Under the pieces are notes generated by a model that saw only the letters and a program-made list of their open reading frames with translations, had not been told where the DNA came from and searched no databases. A stretch of DNA of 19,001 nucleotides. Source: Candidatus Magasanikiibacteriota bacterium (GTDB lineage: Bacteria > Patescibacteriota > Patescibacteriia > Magasanikbacterales > UBA922). The DNA is taken from the NCBI GenBank assembly GCA_023246565.1, contig JAHFIE010000012.1, positions 1-19,001 of the forward strand, in the 5' to 3' direction. Made by a program: the position numbers and the translations under genes. This document shows positions 15,392 through 19,001 of the stretch, one piece after another (the stretch's first letter is position 1; each line of letters starts with the position of its first letter).

Positions 15392-16132
15392 TTAATCGTA
15401 CTGTACTTCCACGCTTGCGCATTTTCCCTGGCCAATAATGACATGGTCAATCAAATGGATGCCAATAATTTTGCCGGCTGCCACGAGTTGTTCAGTAACT
15501 TCTACATCAGCTCCACTTGCTTTGGTAACTCCTGATGGATGATTGTGAACCAAAATAATCGCCGCAGCCCCATATTCAATAGCTGGTCGAAAAACCTCAC
15601 GAGGATGAATTAGATTGGCGTTAATGGTGCCAATCGAAAGAACTTCGTCGTGAATTACTCGGTAATGACTATTGAGATACAGTCCTCGTAAATGCTCTTT
15701 TGGTAAGCGTTCCATGTCGCGAGTATAGGTAAAAACGTCTTTCGCCGTACGAAGAACTGCCAAACCACTTTTATTTTTTTGGTAAAATCGTCTGCCTAAT
15801 TCACTGCAAGCAATAATTTGGGTCGCTTTACCGAGGGGGATTTCCAAATCATGCGCCAATGCCGCTGCATTGGTTTGGGCTGATAATGCTCGCTCTCCAT
15901 ATTCTTTTACCACGCGCGTGGCCATAGCAAGAACATCTTCCTTGATTGTTCCGGTATTCAGAACAACAGCAAGAAGTTCGTGAATAGATAAGGTGCTTGG
16001 GCCGTACTTGAGCAGTTTTTCTCGTGGTTTATCTTCTTCGAGCATGTCTTTTACCCGAAGCACATAGGTTCGTTCAACTGGTCCGGTTTCGACAAGGGTG
16101 AGATTAGTATCAGGGAAAGTATAGGTATGCAT
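15392..16132 (-). CDS. radC: RadC family protein (JAMM/MPN domain)
   Basis: This 246-residue protein has the standard RadC/UPF0758 layout. An N-terminal helical region contains KPREKLLKYGPSTLSIHELL (about 35-54) and a helix-hairpin-helix part (about 85-112). A C-terminal JAMM metalloprotease-like domain follows. The zinc-binding residues are in place: E153 in DEVLSIGT, H186 and H188 in VHNHPSG, and D199 in SGAD, matching HxH-x10-D. The family's historical link to DNA repair is doubtful; many members are associated with mobile DNA, and the true substrate is unknown. A promoter with an extended -10 lies upstream. The start has no Shine-Dalgarno motif. Length is a little above the usual 220-230 because of an 18-20-residue N-terminal extension. 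Confidence 0.92.
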   Translation of the reverse strand: MHTYTFPDTNLTLVETGPVERTYVLRVKDMLEEDKPREKLLKYGPSTLSIHELLAVVLNTGTIKEDVLAMATRVVKEYGERALSAQTNAAALAHDLEIPLGKATQIIACSELGRRFYQKNKSGLAVLRTAKDVFTYTRDMERLPKEHLRGLYLNSHYRVIHDEVLSIGTINANLIHPREVFRPAIEYGAAAIILVHNHPSGVTKASGADVEVTEQLVAAGKIIGIHLIDHVIIGQGKCASVEVQYD

Positions 16133-16158
16133 AGAAATAAATTACCGCGCTTTCTATA

Positions 16159-16187
16159 ATCATACCATTCTCAGACAAACACGACAA
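16159..16187 (-). promoter_or_regulatory. Promoter of radC
   Basis: Read on the - strand: TTGTCG (16187-16182), a 17-base spacer and TATGAT (16164-16159), with TGG directly before the -10 (extended -10). The predicted start is near 16152, about 20 bases before the radC ATG. The region 16133-16371 otherwise holds no convincing gene. Confidence 0.5.
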
Positions 16188-16230
16188 TATTGATGTATCC
16201 AGAAAATTTGGTGTGGCGATTGACGTTACT

Positions 16231-16252
16231 TTGAACCGATAAGACGGTTCAA
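16231..16252. other. Perfect 8-bp hairpin between radC and the DUF1428 gene
   Basis: TTGAACCG (16231-16238) and CGGTTCAA (16245-16252) pair around ATAAGA. There is no T-tract on either side. It could lie in the 3' region of the DUF1428 transcript or in a long radC leader. A TATAAT on the - strand (16277-16272) just upstream, without a good -35, could start such a leader. Confidence 0.35.
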
Positions 16253-16371
16253 CTACGGCAATGTTGATAGGATTATACAAAAATTGAAAAAAATCTACTA
16301 AGAAAATCCTACCTATTTCGATATTCCAACCTTTGCTCACAAGGTTTACTAAACGAGTCTGTCTGGGGTTC

Positions 16372-16752
16372 TTATCCTTCTACTTCTACGCTAAAACCAC
16401 CGTATGCCATGCGCTTCATATCAAAGGGCATAGAAAAATCCGTTGTATCCTTGTGTTTTTCATTCATTTCATTCATTACTTTCGCGTTTACTTCGTCGCG
16501 ATGCTGTTTTGATTCATACACAACAAAAGAAAACCAGACAGTCTCGTCCGCGGTTGCTTTTGCTAGTTCGGTAAACGCAAGCGGTTTCATGCCACCCATT
16601 TCTTTGGGCTCAAGATCGTCGCCTTTGCATTCGTAATATTCAAGCGCGCCGTGCTTCATCCACATATCGCGGCCTTCGGTAGCCATCTTTGTATACTCTT
16701 TTATTTTGTCTTTGGGAACTACGAGTACAAACCCATCTACATATTTTGCCAT
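16372..16752 (-). CDS. DUF1428 (YbaA-like) family protein
   Basis: This 126-residue protein closely follows the E. coli YbaA/DUF1428 pattern. It opens with KYVDGFVLVVPKDKIKEY, has an ALEYYECKGDD segment, then VWFSFVVYESKQHRDEVNAKVM, and ends with MPFDMKRMAYGGF, the most diagnostic part. These are small proteins with a dimeric alpha/beta barrel (ferredoxin-like) fold. No reaction is established for the family. It appears monocistronic on the - strand; a radC promoter lies between it and radC. The family is best known from Proteobacteria and other larger genomes, so acquisition by transfer is possible, but I have no sequence proof of that. No Shine-Dalgarno sequence precedes the ATG. Confidence 0.9.
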   Translation of the reverse strand: MAKYVDGFVLVVPKDKIKEYTKMATEGRDMWMKHGALEYYECKGDDLEPKEMGGMKPLAFTELAKATADETVWFSFVVYESKQHRDEVNAKVMNEMNEKHKDTTDFSMPFDMKRMAYGGFSVEVEG

Positions 16753-16865
16753 ATTATTTTTTTATCTTAATGATTAATAACAACGCCTTTAAGCGTTATA
16801 AAATTTAGAACAATAATTTTTTCCCATCTTTTTTAATGACTACTTCCCGCCGTCGCGTTTTTCTT

Positions 16866-16908
16866 GCGGACTGCGTCCGCCGAAGCCCGCTATGGCGGGC
16901 GAAGGCGG
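16866..16908. repeat. GC-rich compound palindrome abutting tRNA-Ser
   Basis: The core is CCGCC-GAA-GCCCGC-TATG-GCGGGC-GAA-GGCGG (16877-16908): two perfect stems separated by a symmetric GAA/GAA internal loop. GCGGAC-TGC-GTCCGC (16866-16880) overlaps its left side as an alternative hairpin. It stands out in AT-rich surroundings. The right end covers the discriminator base and the outer acceptor-stem bases of tRNA-Ser(GCU). I recall similar GC-rich extragenic palindromes in CPR genomes, but could not count copies. No T-tract follows on the - strand, so it is not a classical terminator. Confidence 0.7.
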
Positions 16909-16990
16909 AGAGGGAGGGATTCGAACCCTCGATACCTTGCGGTATGCAGCTTTAGCAAAGCTGTACGATAGGCCACTCTGACACCTCTCC
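16906..16990 (-). tRNA. tRNA-Ser (anticodon GCU)
   Basis: The gene is on the - strand with a perfect 7-bp acceptor stem (GGAGAGG/CCTCTCC). The anticodon stem CAGCT/AGCTG holds loop TTGCTAA, anticodon GCT. A long variable arm (ATACC...GGTAT) and T-arm GAGGG-TTCGAAT-CCCTC complete the class II fold. The discriminator is G73, as expected for serine. CCA is not encoded and must be added by a nucleotidyltransferase. It is probably cotranscribed with the tRNA-Ser(UGA) upstream. Confidence 0.93.
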
Positions 16991-16997
16991 ATGTCGG

Positions 16998-17025
16998 ATA
17001 TCAGATATCAAACAATATCAGATAT
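16998..17025. repeat. Short direct repeat in the tRNA spacer
   Basis: ATATCAGATAT occurs twice (16998-17008 and 17015-17025), 17 bases apart, in the spacer between the two - strand tRNA genes. It is AT-rich and of low complexity; the meaning is unclear. Confidence 0.4.
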
Positions 17026-17063
17026 ATATTTAATCTGAATTCTGATTTCCAGACTCCGAACTG

Positions 17064-17150
17064 CGGAGAGAGTGAGATTCGAACTCACGGAAGACTTTCA
17101 TCTTCAACGGTTTTCAAGACCGTCGCCTTAAACCACTCAGCCATCTCTCC
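17064..17150 (-). tRNA. tRNA-Ser (anticodon UGA)
   Basis: The gene is on the - strand, acceptor GGAGAGA/TCTCTCC with G73. Anticodon stem ACGGT/ACCGT carries loop CTTGAAA, anticodon TGA, reading UCN codons. It has a long variable arm (GAAGATGAAAGTCTTC) and T-arm GTGAG-TTCGAAT-CTCAC. No CCA is encoded. A near-consensus promoter lies 41 bases upstream (17191-17219). Confidence 0.94.
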
Positions 17151-17190
17151 CTTGCCACAGGCATACCTGCGCTTGACTATAAACGAGCGA

Positions 17191-17219
17191 ATTATAGTAT
17201 TGAAAATCATTTTCGTCAA
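17191..17219 (-). promoter_or_regulatory. Promoter of the - strand tRNA-Ser pair
   Basis: Read on the - strand: TTGACG (17219-17214), a 17-base spacer and a perfect TATAAT (17196-17191). The expected start near 17185 gives a leader of about 35 bases to tRNA-Ser(UGA), and tRNA-Ser(GCU) follows 73 bases later with no obvious terminator between. Confidence 0.7.
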
Positions 17220-17305
17220 GCGAAGATTCGTGACATTCTATAAGCGATGGGGGTCATTATTGGTTGCTAATTTGTGAATAATTTGTTAGTCTATGGTCTA
17301 TATAT

Positions 17306-17392
17306 GGAGAGATGGCTGAGTGGTCGATAGCAGCAGTTTACTAAACTGCAGTCCCTGCAAGGGGACCTAGGGTTCGAATCCCTATCTCTCCG
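17306..17392 (+). tRNA. tRNA-Ser with unusual anticodon ACU
   Basis: All arms are intact: acceptor GGAGAGA/TCTCTCC with G73, a D-arm with GCT/AGC pairing, and anticodon stem GCAGT/ACTGC. The long variable arm is GTCCC-TGCAA-GGGAC-like, and the T-arm is TAGGG-TTCGAAT-CCCTA. The seven-base loop TTACTAA places ACT at positions 34-36, which reads AGU serine. The loop is identical to that of tRNA-Ser(GCU) at 16906-16990 except G34 to A34. A34 in the AGN split box is very unusual in bacteria: if deaminated to inosine it could also read AGA arginine. CCA is not encoded. A terminator follows at 17405-17431; no clear promoter is seen. Confidence 0.88.
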
Positions 17393-17404
17393 CCCTAAAC
17401 CAAC

Positions 17405-17431
17405 CCGGTTTCACCAGAACACCGGTTTTTT
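17405..17431 (+). terminator. Rho-independent terminator after tRNA-Ser(ACU)
   Basis: CCGGT (17405-17409) pairs with ACCGG (17421-17425) and is followed by six T (17426-17431), 13 bases after the tRNA discriminator base. Its T-tract coincides with the expected -35 position of the next promoter. Confidence 0.6.
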
Positions 17432-17445
17432 AATATAAAAAATTA

Positions 17446-17454
17446 TGCTATACT
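17446..17454 (+). promoter_or_regulatory. Extended -10 promoter of the Hsp20 gene
   Basis: TGCTATACT holds TATACT (17449-17454) with the TGn extension; the -35 is not recognisable. The expected start near 17460-17462 is only about 3-5 bases before the ATG, so the mRNA is predicted to be essentially leaderless. No HrcA/CIRCE inverted repeat is seen. Confidence 0.5.
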
Positions 17455-17464
17455 TCCTTTTATT

Positions 17465-17920
17465 ATGAATCAACCGGATAAAACAAATATTCGCCAACAA
17501 ACCCTGGCTAGTCTTATTGAAAACAGCAGTGAAATGCCGATCACTTTTACGACCAAGAAAATGGGTGAATGGGAACTTCCAGCAGAAGAAGGAAAATTAT
17601 CCATTGATGTAGCAGAAACCGATACTGAAATTTTGGTTGTCTCAACCATGGCCGGAGCTGAGTTTGACGCGATTGATGTAAATGTGCATAATGATGTTCT
17701 TACGATTCGTGGCCGACGCTATTCTCTTTTGGACAATCATCCGGATGCAACCATACTTTGTCAAGAATGTTTTTGGGGGGGATTTTCCCGAACCGTGATC
17801 CTACCAACAGAAGTCAAAGTCGAATTAGTGCGCGCAGAATATCGCAATGGTGTATTATCCATCATTCTGCCAAAACGAAAAGGATCAGCAAAAATTAAAG
17901 TAAAAATTATTGAAGAATAA
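17465..17920 (+). CDS. Hsp20/alpha-crystallin small heat shock protein
   Basis: This 151-residue cytoplasmic protein is an ATP-independent holdase that keeps unfolding proteins soluble. The N-terminal arm (about 1-42) is variable. The alpha-crystallin domain (about 43-140) begins with GKLSIDVAETDTEILVVS, carries NDVLTIRGRR, and continues through ECFWGGFSRTVILP to the hallmark AEYRNGVLSIILPKR. The short tail contains IKVKIIEE, which includes an I-x-V/I-type motif used for oligomer contacts. Length is typical of bacterial Hsp20 proteins. The promoter lies immediately upstream with almost no leader. The next gene starts 59 bases after the stop. Confidence 0.93.
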   Translation: MNQPDKTNIRQQTLASLIENSSEMPITFTTKKMGEWELPAEEGKLSIDVAETDTEILVVSTMAGAEFDAIDVNVHNDVLTIRGRRYSLLDNHPDATILCQECFWGGFSRTVILPTEVKVELVRAEYRNGVLSIILPKRKGSAKIKVKIIEE

Positions 17921-17979
17921 TCTCTCTGTTATCGTAGTGCGATTGATCGCTCTGAAGATCGTAATCGTAGTTTGGCAGT

Positions 17980-19001
17980 ATGATTGACTTATCTTTTATT
18001 AAAACAATTTGGTTCAAAATTTTTGCTGTCAGTCTTGGATTGATAGTAATTGGACTCAGTGGACTCACCGTACTCGGAATGAATTATTCCGAGCGTGTTT
18101 TGCCTTCAGTTTTTATTGGTGATATTCCCATTGGTGGCACCACAGAAGAAGACGTTGCTATTACTATTGGAAATTTATTTAAAAAAATCAGTAGTGATGG
18201 TGTTACGGTATCTTTTCAAGATGGTGAAACAAAAAAGACAAAAAAAATTAGTATTCCTGTCACCATTGATCCCCTTATCGAAGCTCGTCAAGTCATGAAG
18301 TATAATTATGAAACCAATCCAATAATCCGCGGTTGGGAAGTAGTGGCTCGTTGGGTTGGCCAAAAAAATATTACTCTTGCCACGCTTTCAATTTCTTCTT
18401 CAGCAATTACTGACTCGATAAAAGCTTCATTGTCAGTTTATGAACGCCCAGCAGTATCGGCAAAAATTACTATTACCAGTGTCAATCCAATACAGTACAC
18501 GATTACTTCTTCAACTCCAGGAATAGTTTTTAATTACGATGGTATTGGTAATCAAGTTTTAGCATCTTGGCGACAATTACAATCAGCTCAAGTAACCTTA
18601 CCTTTTCAAGTTGAAGAACCACGTTTGCGTGAAGCTGATGTGGAAATGATTGCGCCTCGAGTGAAGGATGTATTTGTTGCTGGTCCTATTACTCTTGCAT
18701 ATTTTGATAGCCATACGAAACTAGCGCATAAATGGACGATAACGAAACAGCGATTGGCCGAGTGGTTGAATGTCGCAAAAGATGAAGCCAATCAACCAGT
18801 ATTTGTTTTGGCAGAAGACGCAATCATTGATTATATTAGCAATGATATTCTTCCGACGGTTCAAGTCGCGCCCAGTGACGCGGTATTTGTGCTCAATGCT
18901 TCGAGTACACGAGTAACAAAATTTGTTGGCGGTCGTCCTGGTGTTACGGTTGATATTAAAAAAACTCGTGAGAACGTTCAATCTTTAATAACGCAACGTC
19001 T
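17980..19001 (+). CDS. Membrane-anchored VanW/peptidoglycan-binding-like protein (3' truncated by window)
   Basis: The frame is open from ATG 17980 to the window end (340 codons). A short N-terminal cytoplasmic end (MIDLSFIKTIW) precedes one membrane helix (about 13-35, IFAVSLGLIVIGLSGLTVLGM), so the rest is probably outside the membrane. Then comes NYSERVLPSVFIGDIPIGGTT, the type of opening strand of the PG_binding_4 domain seen in VanW and L,D-transpeptidase proteins. A second similar repeat appears to start near TITSSTPGIVFNYDG (about 174 onward). The catalytic or VanW domain would lie beyond the window, so the two possibilities cannot be separated. It is probably cell wall related. There is no Shine-Dalgarno motif before the start. 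Confidence 0.72.
   Translation, partial: MIDLSFIKTIWFKIFAVSLGLIVIGLSGLTVLGMNYSERVLPSVFIGDIPIGGTTEEDVAITIGNLFKKISSDGVTVSFQDGETKKTKKISIPVTIDPLIEARQVMKYNYETNPIIRGWEVVARWVGQKNITLATLSISSSAITDSIKASLSVYERPAVSAKITITSVNPIQYTITSSTPGIVFNYDGIGNQVLASWRQLQSAQVTLPFQVEEPRLREADVEMIAPRVKDVFVAGPITLAYFDSHTKLAHKWTITKQRLAEWLNVAKDEANQPVFVLAEDAIIDYISNDILPTVQVAPSDAVFVLNASSTRVTKFVGGRPGVTVDIKKTRENVQSLITQR

Noticed and set aside
16110..16340. A 76-codon - strand reading frame upstream of radC
   Set aside because: It overlaps the radC start, contains the likely radC promoter, has no recognisable domain and has irregular composition. It is more likely intergenic sequence.
16866..16905. CRISPR repeat or terminator for tRNA-Ser(GCU)
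   Set aside because: There is only one unit with no spacers, and no T-tract follows on the - strand; it fits an extragenic palindromic repeat better.

Overview
The window looks like a chromosomal segment of an AT-rich bacterium of the Patescibacteria (Candidate Phyla Radiation, CPR), probably in the Parcubacteria group. This rests on gene content: a large polytopic TrbL/VirB6-like protein followed by uncharacterised proteins, PrgI, a stand-alone TraC-like protein and a VirB4 ATPase. It is also supported by tRNA genes without an encoded CCA, and by the absence of canonical Shine-Dalgarno motifs before any start. The lineage is inferred from pattern recognition; no search was run.

Layout. 1-1427 holds the 3' end of an asparaginyl-tRNA synthetase gene and an RsmB/NOP2-type RNA m5C methyltransferase, both +. 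1428-1607 is a compact divergent control region: on the - strand a TTGACA/TATAGT promoter leads into a roughly 66-nt candidate small RNA ending in a hairpin plus U-tract; on the + strand an extended -10 promoter drives the next operon. 1608-15042 is one long + strand operon built around a reduced type IV secretion/conjugation-like apparatus. In order it contains a 1768-aa VirB6/TrbL-like membrane protein with a huge soluble tail, three unrecognised proteins (484, 320 and 373 aa; the first two share a homologous block), PrgI (VirB3 analogue), a TraC-like protein, the VirB4 ATPase, a single-pass protein resembling VirB8 in layout, and a ComF-type phosphoribosyltransferase. It has an internal promoter and leader hairpin before prgI, and a MITE-like palindromic element before virB4. 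It ends in a rho-independent terminator at 15057-15084.

15083-16752 is on the - strand: a small unknown protein, RadC (JAMM domain) and a DUF1428/YbaA-like protein. 16866-17431 is a seryl-tRNA cluster: tRNA-Ser(GCU) and tRNA-Ser(UGA) on -, and an unusual tRNA-Ser with anticodon ACU on +, with a GC-rich palindrome abutting the 3' end of the GCU gene. 17446-19001 holds an Hsp20 chaperone gene with a near-leaderless promoter and the 5' part of a membrane-anchored, VanW/peptidoglycan-binding-like protein that runs off the window.

Functionally, the operon supplies an inner-membrane channel (VirB6-like, PrgI), a motor (VirB4), a possible periplasmic/extracytoplasmic connector (196-aa protein) and an associated ComF. 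No relaxase, VirD4 coupling protein, VirB11 or pilin is visible, so a DNA-uptake or protein-export role is as plausible as conjugation. The three unknown proteins between the VirB6-like protein and PrgI are the best candidates for undescribed components.
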